A stretch of 40,476 nt of DNA. Origin: an uncultured Burkholderiales bacterium. GTDB taxonomy: Bacteria; Pseudomonadota; Gammaproteobacteria; Burkholderiales; Burkholderiaceae_C. The notes under the pieces were generated by a model. The model searched no databases. It was not told the DNA's origin and saw only the letters and a list, made by a program, of their open reading frames with translations. The DNA lies in the NCBI GenBank assembly GCA_903861115.1, contig CAIOTD010000014.1, positions 1 through 40,476 on the forward strand, given 5' to 3'. The position numbers and the translations under genes are program-made. This document shows positions 1 to 9,200 of this stretch, piece after piece; position 1 is the stretch's first letter; every line of letters starts with the position of its first letter.

Positions 1-93
1 GGTCATGAAGAAGAGCACAAAATTGTGAAAACATCCCCTCCAAAGGACATGGAACAAATCAAAAATTTGGTCCAATGGATTTTGTCTTTATAA
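1..93 (+). CDS. C-terminal fragment of a probable class I c-type cytochrome (5' truncated by window)
   Basis: Frame 1 open from base 1 to TAA at 91-93: GHEEEHKIVKTSPPKDMEQIKNLVQWILSL*; the 'LVQWILSL' ending resembles the C-terminal helix of cytochrome c5/c551-type proteins. Heme motif is outside the window. Confidence 0.5.
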   Translation, partial: GHEEEHKIVKTSPPKDMEQIKNLVQWILSL

Positions 94-117
94 ATATCAA
101 AAAAAAGTGAGATCGCT

Positions 118-1101
118 ATGAAGCCAACTAAATTTCTCCTCATCGTGTTATTCATGCTCAGTGCAAGTGGATTCAACATGGGGTATGCGCAATCCCCGCA
201 ATTGCCAAATTTAGGTGAAACGATTTCAAGAGAAATCATAGCGAAGGAAGCTTTAAAAAAGGATGCTGTTTGCACCAAGTGTCACGATGAAAGCGAAACG
301 GCACCTGTGTTGTCCCTCTACCAAACCAAACACGGTTTAAGGGGTGACAGCCGAACCCCCACGTGCCAGTCCTGCCATGGCAGCAGTGAAAAACACGTCA
401 AAGGAGACCCCGTCACAAAAGTGCGAGTGGCACCAGACTTTGTGTTCAAGAAAGGCGCCTTCCCTGTCTCAGACGACAAAGAAAGGTCCTCTCAATGTTT
501 GAATTGCCACACGGGTACAAAACGCAACAACTGGGATGGCGCAGCTCACCAAAACAATGGAGTTGCTTGCAACAGTTGCCACACCGTGCACAAACCACAA
601 GACAAAGTGCTCAGCAAAGTCACACAGCCTGAGGTTTGCTTTAATTGCCACAAAGAGCAGCGCGTCGACACCAAAAAAATCTCCCATCACCCCATTCTAG
701 AAGGCAAAGTCTCCTGCTCGGACTGCCACAACCCACACGGCTCTTCTGGTCCTAAATTGATGAAGAAAAACACGGTCAACGAAACCTGTTTCCAATGCCA
801 CGCTGAAAAACGCGGTCCCTTCCTCTTTGAACACCAACCCGTGGTGGAAGACTGTGCCAATTGCCACAACCCGCACGGCTCCAACATCTCGCCTTTGCTC
901 AAATCACGTCCACCCTTCATGTGCCAAGAGTGTCACGACGGCCCTCACGCCAGCCAAAGCCCAGTGGGTCCCTCTGCTGCAGGCAAGCAAGCTGGTTTGA
1001 CAGTGGCACCCAACAAAAATGTGGTTGGCCGAGCTTGCATGAACTGTCACTCCATGGTCCATGGCTCCAACAGTCCTGCTGGCGGCTATTTGCAACGGTA
1101 A
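118..1101 (+). CDS. DmsE/MtrA/PioA-family decaheme c-type cytochrome
   Basis: 327 aa, signal peptide, ten CXXCH motifs (CTKCH, CQSCH, CLNCH, CNSCH, CFNCH, CSDCH, CFQCH, CANCH, CQECH, CMNCH); followed by an MtrB-like barrel. Confidence 0.93.
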   Translation: MKPTKFLLIVLFMLSASGFNMGYAQSPQLPNLGETISREIIAKEALKKDAVCTKCHDESETAPVLSLYQTKHGLRGDSRTPTCQSCHGSSEKHVKGDPVTKVRVAPDFVFKKGAFPVSDDKERSSQCLNCHTGTKRNNWDGAAHQNNGVACNSCHTVHKPQDKVLSKVTQPEVCFNCHKEQRVDTKKISHHPILEGKVSCSDCHNPHGSSGPKLMKKNTVNETCFQCHAEKRGPFLFEHQPVVEDCANCHNPHGSNISPLLKSRPPFMCQECHDGPHASQSPVGPSAAGKQAGLTVAPNKNVVGRACMNCHSMVHGSNSPAGGYLQR

Positions 1102-1119
1102 AGGAACAGGTGAAATATC

Positions 1120-3462
1120 ATGAGAAATCTAAATTCAAACCAACTCTTCAAAAAAAGTGCGATCGTTCTGGCATTGGCCGCCTTTCAAACCGCTGTCTTG
1201 GCCGATGACGAGGAGACCGCTTTAAAGCAGCCCACCAATACCATCGAGATCGGTGTGCTCAACACCTCTCAAGATTCCTCAAAATTTGGTGAATACAATG
1301 GGTTGAGCAAATCAGGACCGCACTTTATCGGCAACGTTCTCATCAAAGGTGGGGATGGTTACAAGAACAATGAAAACGGTGGCATTCGCCGCTGGACGAT
1401 CAATGGCGAAAATTTGGGGTTATCCAATCGCTCATTGAATTTGTCTGTGGGTGATCAGGGGGATTGGACCTTCGGCAGCAAATACGATGAGTTGCACCAC
1501 AGTTTGTCTGACACCTATCAAACGCCCTATTCTGGCGCCATGGGCGGAAATCAGTTTTATTTGAATAAAAACACAGCCGATACAACGGTATTGAGTTCAC
1601 TGCCCCCATTGACCACCATGGGCATTGAAAGCATTCGAAAAAACTCGAACATTTATGGCACCAAAGTGATTGATCATTTTTGGGACATGAATTTTGACTA
1701 CAACCACTTGGAGCAGTCAGGTGCCAAGCTGATGGGCTTTGGATCGGCCAAAAATGGCAGCGAAAAGGGGCAAGGCGTCTCTATCCTGCCCAACCCCACA
1801 AGCTCTAGAACGGACACCTTGAATCTGGGCTTGAATTACAAGCTGGATGACAAGTTCTTGACCTTTGGCTACTTTGGATCATTTTTTAGAGACAACTTTG
1901 ATCGCGTGACCTTTAGCACCTTTAACGGTGCAAACGACACCCAGAACATGAGCACCATGCCCAGCAACAACTTCAACCAATTGCTGCTCTCAGGTGGCAT
2001 GAAGGTGGCACCAAAGACCAAGTTGTCCAGTTCTCTTTCTTACGGCTACAACACCCAAAACGACCCCTTTGTCGTGGACTCCTTCTCCATGGTCAACCCC
2101 AACCTAGCGGCCCTTCCCAGGCAATCCTTGGGCGGCGTTGTAGAGACTTACCATGCTGATCTTAAATTAAGCAATCAGTATTCCAACGATTTGAACCTCA
2201 CGGGTGGCGTCAAGTTTGATGAGCGCAACAATAAAACGCCATCCAGCATGTACAACTTTCACTCCATCGATGGTGGCAACGATGCCTATTACCCCAACAC
2301 ACCCATCAGCAACAAAAAAGGCGCCTTCGATCTGGCCTCAGACTACCGGGTGAACAAGGGTGAGTATGTAAGGCTGGCCTTCAACCACGAAAACATCGAT
2401 CGCTGGTGCAACAACTACGCAACTGGCGTAGGGTACCCCGCAGGCTCAAACTGCGTGACGGCCAAGCAAAGCAAAGAGGATAAGATTGACGCCACTTATC
2501 GTTTCAGCGATGGTGGGGGGTTGAGCTACAAAGTGGGTGCTGGCTACGCTGCCAAGCAAGCCACCTTTGATCCCAATGCCATCGCTGCGTTCATTGGTCA
2601 GTTGGGCAGTTACAACTACACCAACACCTTCAACAACACGGCCGCCTTGTACACCAAGGGCTTGAACGGCGGAGACTTCCCCGGGTTTTATCCTTTCTTT
2701 GAGGCGTCCAGAAAACAGCAGTTCGTCAAAGCCGGTACCAACTGGGAGGCCAATCAAAACTTGACCTTCGGCATCAACGGGAAAATCTCCAAAGATGCCT
2801 ACAACGACTCCACCTATGGCGTTCTTGGGGGCAACTCACTCAGCATCAACTTTGACTCCGCCTACAACTACAGCGAATCGGGTCAGGTCAACATCTATTT
2901 GAGTCACCAAAAACGCAGCCGTGACATGACCGACTACTTCTATTCTTATAGAGCTGTGAGCAGCACCAATCCGACAGCGTACTTGGGCGGTAAAGGCTCG
3001 TGGAGCAACTCGCTCACCGATGCCGACGACTCATTGGGCATTGGATTTAAGCAAGGCAACTTGATGGCGGGCAAATTGGAGCTTTCTGGCGACTACTCGT
3101 ACACGGTTTCCACCAGTACCTACAACACCGTGGTTGGCAGCGATTACGTGGTTTATGCAAATGCCGCAGCCCAAGCATCCAACACCAGCACGTCGTGCTC
3201 ACTGGCCAGCGTACTGTCTTGTGGTGCACTGCCTGACATCAAAACGGTCATCGCACAACTCAAGCTCTCTGGGGTGTACGCCGTCGACAAAGAGACCAAA
3301 GTCTCTGTTCGGTACATGTACAGCAAATTGAACAACACGGACTACTACTACAACGGCTATCAAACGGGCATGACGCCCACCACTTTGATGCCCACCAATC
3401 AGCAACCCGGCAATTACAGCATCAATTTGATTGCTGTGAGTTTGATTCACAGTTTCAATTGA
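1120..3462 (+). CDS. MtrB/PioB-family decaheme-associated outer membrane beta-barrel
   Basis: 780 aa, signal peptide (..FQTAVLADDEE), alternating amphipathic beta-strand pattern, directly downstream of the decaheme cytochrome. Confidence 0.9.
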   Translation: MRNLNSNQLFKKSAIVLALAAFQTAVLADDEETALKQPTNTIEIGVLNTSQDSSKFGEYNGLSKSGPHFIGNVLIKGGDGYKNNENGGIRRWTINGENLGLSNRSLNLSVGDQGDWTFGSKYDELHHSLSDTYQTPYSGAMGGNQFYLNKNTADTTVLSSLPPLTTMGIESIRKNSNIYGTKVIDHFWDMNFDYNHLEQSGAKLMGFGSAKNGSEKGQGVSILPNPTSSRTDTLNLGLNYKLDDKFLTFGYFGSFFRDNFDRVTFSTFNGANDTQNMSTMPSNNFNQLLLSGGMKVAPKTKLSSSLSYGYNTQNDPFVVDSFSMVNPNLAALPRQSLGGVVETYHADLKLSNQYSNDLNLTGGVKFDERNNKTPSSMYNFHSIDGGNDAYYPNTPISNKKGAFDLASDYRVNKGEYVRLAFNHENIDRWCNNYATGVGYPAGSNCVTAKQSKEDKIDATYRFSDGGGLSYKVGAGYAAKQATFDPNAIAAFIGQLGSYNYTNTFNNTAALYTKGLNGGDFPGFYPFFEASRKQQFVKAGTNWEANQNLTFGINGKISKDAYNDSTYGVLGGNSLSINFDSAYNYSESGQVNIYLSHQKRSRDMTDYFYSYRAVSSTNPTAYLGGKGSWSNSLTDADDSLGIGFKQGNLMAGKLELSGDYSYTVSTSTYNTVVGSDYVVYANAAAQASNTSTSCSLASVLSCGALPDIKTVIAQLKLSGVYAVDKETKVSVRYMYSKLNNTDYYYNGYQTGMTPTTLMPTNQQPGNYSINLIAVSLIHSFN

Positions 3463-3478
3463 TCACGAAGGCAAAAAC

Positions 3479-4072
3479 ATGTCTGAACCCACTGGCCGCA
3501 TTTCTAGATTCATCGCTTTTATCAGAAAGCCAAGCGCCAAGTATTCGATCTTGGCGATATCAAGTGTTGCATTTTTTGCAGGCATCATCTTTTGGGGGGG
3601 ATTCAACACAGGGCTTGAGATGACCAACAGTCTTGAGTTTTGCCTCTCCTGCCACGAGATGAGAGACAACGTCTACGCAGAATACAAAGAGACCATCCAC
3701 TACAGCAACCGCACGGGTGTGCGTGCCGTTTGTTCAGATTGCCATGTCCCAAAGGACTGGACACACAAGATGATCAGAAAGTCCAAAGCCAGTTTCGAGG
3801 TGTTGGGCAAGCTCATGGGCAGCATCGATACACGCGAGAAATTTGAGGCCAAACGAATCGAACTCGCAACCCACGAGTGGGACCGCATGAAAGCCACCGA
3901 TTCTCGCGAGTGCAGGAACTGTCACAGCTTTGAAGCCATGTCGCCAGAGTTGCAAAAGCAAACCCCCTACAAGAAACACATGAAAGCACGCGACGAAGGC
4001 AAAACTTGCATTGACTGCCACAAAGGCATTGCTCATCACTTGCCCAAAGAGTACGAAGATCCAGACGAGTGA
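3479..4072 (+). CDS. NapC/NirT (CymA-like) tetraheme quinol-linked cytochrome c
   Basis: 197 aa, single N-terminal TM anchor (YSILAISSVAFFAGIIFWGGF), four CXXCH (CLSCH-EM, CSDCH, CRNCH, CIDCH). Confidence 0.93.
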   Translation: MSEPTGRISRFIAFIRKPSAKYSILAISSVAFFAGIIFWGGFNTGLEMTNSLEFCLSCHEMRDNVYAEYKETIHYSNRTGVRAVCSDCHVPKDWTHKMIRKSKASFEVLGKLMGSIDTREKFEAKRIELATHEWDRMKATDSRECRNCHSFEAMSPELQKQTPYKKHMKARDEGKTCIDCHKGIAHHLPKEYEDPDE

Positions 4073-4116
4073 AGTTTTTTGTGGTGCGGGAACTGTTTGC
4101 TCAACCAGGAGCTTGA

Positions 4117-4656
4117 ATGATGAAAAATTTGACCCCTCCCCTTGAAATGTTTGAATTTCTTGATGAGACTCACAAAGAGATTCAAATCCAACTCGCTCAA
4201 CTCAAAGACATGGTTCTACTCGTGACCCAGGGCCGTAGACAGGAGCTTGACACCCAGCGGCTCAAAGCCATTTGTGACTTCTTTGATTGCGCCGTCAGAC
4301 AGCATCACTTGGATGAGGAGCGCCACGTGTTTCCCGCTTTGATCGCCTCCAGCGACGACACGTTGATTGCCATGACCCGACAACTTTACCAAGATCACGG
4401 CTGGCTGGAGAGCAATTGGGTGGAACTGGCTCCCATGCTCAAGGGCCTTGTTCACAATAACATTTGGTTCAACGAGGCAGAGTTGCAGCACTCTTTTGAT
4501 GTTTTTTCAAACTTGAACTTAGAGCACCTCCAACTCGAGGAGTCCATTGCCTACCCCAAAGCAAAGGCTTGCGTCTGGACGTGGGATTCACCGGGCATTG
4601 GACGAGAAATGCATCTGAGGCGGACCCTTCGAAACAACACAACCCAGCCTGCTTGA
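4117..4656 (+). CDS. Hemerythrin HHE-domain protein
   Basis: His/Glu-rich four-helix pattern: DETHKEIQ..., RQHHLDEERHVFPAL, DHGWLE, LEHLQLEESIAYP. Confidence 0.85.
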   Translation: MMKNLTPPLEMFEFLDETHKEIQIQLAQLKDMVLLVTQGRRQELDTQRLKAICDFFDCAVRQHHLDEERHVFPALIASSDDTLIAMTRQLYQDHGWLESNWVELAPMLKGLVHNNIWFNEAELQHSFDVFSNLNLEHLQLEESIAYPKAKACVWTWDSPGIGREMHLRRTLRNNTTQPA

Positions 4657-4678
4657 ACTCAGTGTGCCCCTTTGCAAA

Positions 4679-4704
4679 GCGCCAGTGATTGGCGCATTTT
4701 TTTT
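4679..4704 (+). terminator. Rho-independent terminator downstream of the cytochrome/hemerythrin genes
   Basis: GCGCCA-GTGAT-TGGCGC stem-loop followed by A then T8, 23 bp after the hemerythrin stop. Confidence 0.85.
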
Positions 4705-4823
4705 AAATCACCCATTTCAGTGTTGAGCGGTATGCACCGAATAGCAGGGTCTGGCAAGCACTCTCTTTGAGCGCTCAAGCATGAAATACAATGCTTAACC
4801 TCAGTTCACTCAATCCTTCAAGC

Positions 4824-5465
4824 ATGAAACTAACACTTGCCTACTGCCCCATCGCTTGCTCCATGGTGCCCTACATCCTATTGAACGAAGTCAATGCAAC
4901 GTTTGAGACCCAGGTGATCAATTTGGGCAAGGGTGAACACATGAGCAAAGCGTACCTTCAAATCAACCCCAAAGGCAAGGTTCCAACGCTGATCGTGGAT
5001 GGCTTAGCTTTGAGTGAAAACTTGGCCATCCAAGTCTGGATTGCCCAACAATTCCCAGCCTTCAATCTTTTGCCATCCAACCCCATGAATGCGGCCCAAG
5101 TGCTCTCTTTCATGTCCTGGTGCAGTTCAGCCATCCACCCCAAACTCACCCAACAAGCCCGTCCCGAGCGCTATTGCGACCTTCCCGACTCGGCTGAGCG
5201 TGTAAAAGCATTGGGTTCTGACGCCTTGCTAGATCTGTTTGAAATTGCAGAGCACCAGATCAAGGACCGAGAGTGGTTTTTCGATGACTTTTCTTGTGCA
5301 GATGCTTATTTTTACTGGTGCTTTAAAAGGGGCTCCATGTTCAAAGGCGACACCTCAATTTTCAAGAACTGTGTGCGACACATGCACCAAATGGAACAAA
5401 GACCCAGCGTTCAAAAACTCTTGGCTTTTGAAAAAGAGGTCTTGCATTCATTTGAAACACATTAA
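4824..5465 (+). CDS. Glutathione S-transferase family protein
   Basis: Thioredoxin-fold N-terminus MKLTLAYCPIACSMVPYILLNE...GKVPTLIVDGLALSENLAIQVWIAQQFP; ORF can start upstream at 4791. Confidence 0.85.
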   Translation: MKLTLAYCPIACSMVPYILLNEVNATFETQVINLGKGEHMSKAYLQINPKGKVPTLIVDGLALSENLAIQVWIAQQFPAFNLLPSNPMNAAQVLSFMSWCSSAIHPKLTQQARPERYCDLPDSAERVKALGSDALLDLFEIAEHQIKDREWFFDDFSCADAYFYWCFKRGSMFKGDTSIFKNCVRHMHQMEQRPSVQKLLAFEKEVLHSFETH

Positions 5466-5555
5466 CGCCAAGCCTTGCTGACCCTCAACCTCATGAGGTC
5501 CAGCGCAAAAGACTTGCCCACCTTTCAGCCCCAAGGAACACACAAAGGAGCCCCC

Positions 5556-6035
5556 ATGTCGATAGGCATCAGAAGAGTCATCACTGGACACGACAAAAAC
5601 GGTCGCGCCATCGTTCAAATCGATGAAGACATCACCAACGCGAGCTCGGGTCGCGTGGGCGTGACGTCCTCAGTCGCTTGGTCAACAAAGGGCTTTCCCG
5701 TTGACAATGAAGGCAACATCGATCCAACCAGTGGCGTCTACAAAACCACTTTGGACAATGGAAGTATTTTTAGAATTGTTCGCTACCAACCTGGCGTCTT
5801 GCCTAGAAACCACCGCACTGACTCCATTGACTACGCGGTCGTGATGTCGGGACAAATCGATATGGAGCTTGACGACGGCGTGGTCGTGACACTCAGGACG
5901 GGTGACGTGTTGGTACAAAGGGGCACGGTGCACAATTGGAACAACCGCTACGCAGAAGACTGCATCATCGCCTTTGTCCTGATCAGTGCCAAACCCGTCA
6001 CGCTCAACGGTCAAACCTTGAGCGCGCACGGGTGA
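5556..6035 (+). CDS. Cupin-domain protein (group A, 'RRVITGHDxxG' N-terminus)
   Basis: MSIGIRRVITGHDKNGRAIVQIDE..., cupin core HRTDSIDYAVVMSGQIDMELDDGVVVTLRTGDVLVQRGTVHNWNN; ORF 5475-6035 with probable start at 5556 after 'AAAGGAG'. Confidence 0.88.
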   Translation: MSIGIRRVITGHDKNGRAIVQIDEDITNASSGRVGVTSSVAWSTKGFPVDNEGNIDPTSGVYKTTLDNGSIFRIVRYQPGVLPRNHRTDSIDYAVVMSGQIDMELDDGVVVTLRTGDVLVQRGTVHNWNNRYAEDCIIAFVLISAKPVTLNGQTLSAHG

Positions 6036-6041
6036 ACCGAA

Positions 6042-7010
6042 TCACATAGGCTCTATTTTTGCAGCCCTAAAGGGCTCCTTCATTCTCAGGACTTCGTTTT
6101 TGAAAAAAGCGTTGGTCTCTTGCGCGTTGCGGTTGTCTGGAAAGTAGCCATCGCGCTGCAACAAACTGGCCACATTGCCCACTTTCACCGCTTCACGAAT
6201 CGCGGCGTTGAGTTTATCAATCACCTCATTGGGTGTTTTAGCCGGTGCGAAAAAAATCCCCCAAGAGCCTATCGGATCAAAGCCTGGGTAGACATCTTTG
6301 AGCAACGGCACCTCGGGCAAGGGTCCAAAACGCTTGCTGCCGGTAAAGGCGATGGGCCGGACCTTGCCTTCCAGCACCAAGTTCAAAACAGAGGGTGGCG
6401 TTGCGACCATGACTTGGATGCTGTCGCTCAACAGGCCCGTCATGACTTCAGAGGTTCCCTTGTAGGGAATGTGCTCCATGCTGATGCCCGCATTGAGGTT
6501 GATGGACTCACTGGCCAAGTGGATGATATTGCCAACACCAGGTGAGCCATACATGATGCGCTCTTTTTTAGCTTTTTCGATCAAATCGCTGAGCGTATTG
6601 ATGGAGGACTTGGCGTTGACCAAGACCAGCATACCATCCAAAATGCCAACACTCGCAACGGCACGCAAGTCTTTCAACACATCAAAACCAGGATTCTTGT
6701 ACACATAGGGGGTCGAGGAGATGGAGGAGCTGGAGAACAAAAGTGTGTAGCCATCGGGGCTCGACTGGGCCACTGACTTGGCAGCAATGGTGCCATTGGC
6801 CCCCATCCTGTTCTCGATATAAATGGCCTGATTGAGCTGAAGGGATAGCTGCTGCGCCACCGTGTGGGCCTGAATATCAGGACCACTGCCTGCAGCAAAA
6901 CCCACCATCACTTTGATGGTCTTGTTGGGGTAGTTTTGTGCAAAACTCAAACCCACCCAACCCAAAAACAGACTGATGAAAAAACAGATGCGAACGGCTT
7001 TCATGCTCAA
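6042..7010 (-). CDS. Bug/TctC-family tripartite tricarboxylate-type solute-binding protein
   Basis: Signal peptide then YPNKTIKVMVGFAAGSGPDIQAHTVAQQL..., IENRMGANGTIAAKSVAQSSPDGYTLLF. Confidence 0.95.
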   Translation of the reverse strand: MSMKAVRICFFISLFLGWVGLSFAQNYPNKTIKVMVGFAAGSGPDIQAHTVAQQLSLQLNQAIYIENRMGANGTIAAKSVAQSSPDGYTLLFSSSSISSTPYVYKNPGFDVLKDLRAVASVGILDGMLVLVNAKSSINTLSDLIEKAKKERIMYGSPGVGNIIHLASESINLNAGISMEHIPYKGTSEVMTGLLSDSIQVMVATPPSVLNLVLEGKVRPIAFTGSKRFGPLPEVPLLKDVYPGFDPIGSWGIFFAPAKTPNEVIDKLNAAIREAVKVGNVASLLQRDGYFPDNRNAQETNAFFKNEVLRMKEPFRAAKIEPM

Positions 7011-7049
7011 CTCCTAGGGTCCATTGAAAATCACGGGGCCAGCTGGCCT

Positions 7050-7622
7050 TTACTCAAGTCTCTTTTTAAGATCCTCATCAAATTGTCCATCAATGAGAAT
7101 AAAGGCCACCAAACACGGCTCCTTTGAACGGTTGGTCCAGGCATGATTGGTTCCACATTGCACCAAGATGTCACCGGCTTTGAGCAAGACCTCAGAGTCG
7201 TCAAGCAGCATGGTGACTTCCCCTGAAAGCACAATGGCGTAATCAATGGTCTCGGTTTGGTGCATCAAGGGATGGCGACCGTTTTGAGCAAACGTACTGC
7301 CCGCTTTGTTGCCCAGCGAGGCAAACAATTCTTGGGATGCGTTGGCGTCCAACTTGTCCAGACCTTCATGGTCAGGGGGAAAGCAATTGACGCGAAGCAC
7401 TGTACCGTGCTTCTCAGGCAACTGCCGCCTTGGACCACTCGTGGTCTCGGCAGTTTGCGCACTGACCACCGCTGGGGATTCATTCGTTCTAAAGATGTCG
7501 GTGGAGAAGTAGTTGGGTCTCAAGGGAACTGTGTGGACGAAGGGCGCAGGGCCATCCGAGATCACAACCGCTTTGCCATGTTCGTCATGACCTGTCACGA
7601 CTCTTCTAACGATTCCATTCAT
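7050..7622 (-). CDS. Cupin-domain protein (group A)
   Basis: MNGIVRRVVTGHDEHGKAVVISD..., cupin core HQTETIDYAIVLSGEVTMLLDDSEVLLKAGDILVQCGTNHAWTN. Confidence 0.88.
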   Translation of the reverse strand: MNGIVRRVVTGHDEHGKAVVISDGPAPFVHTVPLRPNYFSTDIFRTNESPAVVSAQTAETTSGPRRQLPEKHGTVLRVNCFPPDHEGLDKLDANASQELFASLGNKAGSTFAQNGRHPLMHQTETIDYAIVLSGEVTMLLDDSEVLLKAGDILVQCGTNHAWTNRSKEPCLVAFILIDGQFDEDLKKRLE

Positions 7623-7656
7623 GTTCTATCCTTTTGTTGCATATCTGATTTCAATG

Positions 7657-8619
7657 TCAATCCAGTGCGATGTTCTTTTCTTTGATCAACTTGGACCAGA
7701 TCGCCGTCTCGGAATTGATCATGTTCGTGAAACTTTGTCCGCTGAGTACCAGAGGAACGGCTCCGGCCTCGGCCAATCGTTTTTTAAAGTCTTCGGTTTC
7801 AAAGGACTTGCCGATCGCTTCTGCTATTTTTTGTGCATTTGCTTGTGAGATGCCCTTGGGACCCATGATGGCAAACCAGGGCAAGATCTCAAGCCCTGCA
7901 TACCCTTGTTCCGCGATGGTGGGCACGTCAGGCAGCAACGCACTCCGTCGACCGACCACAGCAATCATTTTGACCTTTCCAGCTTGCACGGACGGCCTGG
8001 CCAAGCCCACACTGATGAACATGCCCGAGATCTGACCACCCAATACATCTGCATAGGACGGTGTGGCGCCTTTGTAAGGCACATGCAACAGATCGATATT
8101 GGCCACATCCTTTAACAATTCAATGTAGGCGTGAAGGATGTTGCCCTTGCCCGCTGAACCAAATGACAATGGCGCGCTAGAAGTCTTGGCCAAGGCCACC
8201 AATTCCTTTAAATTATTGGCTGCAATGTTTTTTGCAACAATCACGCCAATTTCTGTTTGAGCAATGCAAACAATGGGCACCAGATCTTTGGCCGGATCGT
8301 AGGGAATGGACTTGTCGATCAGGGGGAAAAAGGTAATCATTCCGGAACTGGCAAAGAGCAAATTGCTGCCATCGGATGGGCCTTGTTTTAAAAGATTAAC
8401 GCCAACAGCACCATTGCCACCGGCGTGGTTCTCGGTGACAACCGTGGCCTTGAGGTTCGCGCGCAAGGCCTCGGCGGCCAGTCGACCATAAATATCTGTG
8501 GGTCCGCCTGCGGCCAACGGAATGATGATGCGCATATTGGTGGAGAGGTTTTGTGCACCCACTTTAAGTAAGAGCAGCGCAAAACCCAACAACACCCCAC
8601 ACCGAATCACTCGATTCAT
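7657..8619 (-). CDS. Bug/TctC-family solute-binding protein
   Basis: MRIIIPLAAGGPTDIYGRLAAEAL..., NHAGGNGAVGVNLLKQGPSDGSNLLFAS, LLHVPYKG. Confidence 0.94.
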   Translation of the reverse strand: MNRVIRCGVLLGFALLLLKVGAQNLSTNMRIIIPLAAGGPTDIYGRLAAEALRANLKATVVTENHAGGNGAVGVNLLKQGPSDGSNLLFASSGMITFFPLIDKSIPYDPAKDLVPIVCIAQTEIGVIVAKNIAANNLKELVALAKTSSAPLSFGSAGKGNILHAYIELLKDVANIDLLHVPYKGATPSYADVLGGQISGMFISVGLARPSVQAGKVKMIAVVGRRSALLPDVPTIAEQGYAGLEILPWFAIMGPKGISQANAQKIAEAIGKSFETEDFKKRLAEAGAVPLVLSGQSFTNMINSETAIWSKLIKEKNIALD

Positions 8620-8637
8620 TGAGATCCCCTTTTTAAC

Positions 8638-9192
8638 TTAATCTTTTGGCAATGGCGTCGCGCCTTCGGGAATGGGCTGTCGAATGGCATTCAAAATGAC
8701 CGAGACAAAACCAAAGTAACCAATGGTGGACAACAAGTCCAAGGTGGTCAGCTCACCAAATCTTGAGATCGCTTTTGCGTAAGTGGCGTCGCTCACATCC
8801 TTGTCAAACAAAATTTCATGCGTGAAAGCATAAATCAGCGACAAATCCGCGTTTTCTAAAGCGGGCTTTTCTCCGTTGCGAATGGACTCAATGATCACGG
8901 GATTCAATCCCAGTTCCAAGGCCAATTTACTGTGGGCATACCACTCGTAATCGGCAGACCAAAATTTTGCGGTGATCAAAATTGCAAACTCGCGGTGCAA
9001 GGGCTCCAGAGTGCTTTCAAATCGAATGCTGTCGCCCAAGAGACGAACGCGGTCCGTGAGTGTTGGGTTTCTCAGCAGTGCATTGAAAGGGCCGCGAAGC
9101 CCCTTTCTCGGGCCATTGATCAGCGCCTGAGCCGCAGCTTGTTGCTGCTCGTTCATTTCTTCCAAAGGAATGGGTTTGAATCTTTGAGTCAT
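8638..9192 (-). CDS. Carboxymuconolactone decarboxylase (CMD/AhpD-like) family protein
   Basis: MTQRFKPIPLEEMNEQQQAAAQALINGPRKGLRGPFNALLRNPTLTDRVRLLGDSIRFESTLEPLHREFAILITAKFWSADYEWYAHSKLALELGL; typical family layout (often EWxxH-like). Confidence 0.88.
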   Translation of the reverse strand: MTQRFKPIPLEEMNEQQQAAAQALINGPRKGLRGPFNALLRNPTLTDRVRLLGDSIRFESTLEPLHREFAILITAKFWSADYEWYAHSKLALELGLNPVIIESIRNGEKPALENADLSLIYAFTHEILFDKDVSDATYAKAISRFGELTTLDLLSTIGYFGFVSVILNAIRQPIPEGATPLPKD

Positions 9193-9200
9193 GGGGCACC

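Noticed and set aside
861-1208. 115-aa + strand ORF overlapping the decaheme cytochrome gene
   Set aside because: Out-of-frame shadow ORF inside a clear ten-heme coding sequence; no domain character.
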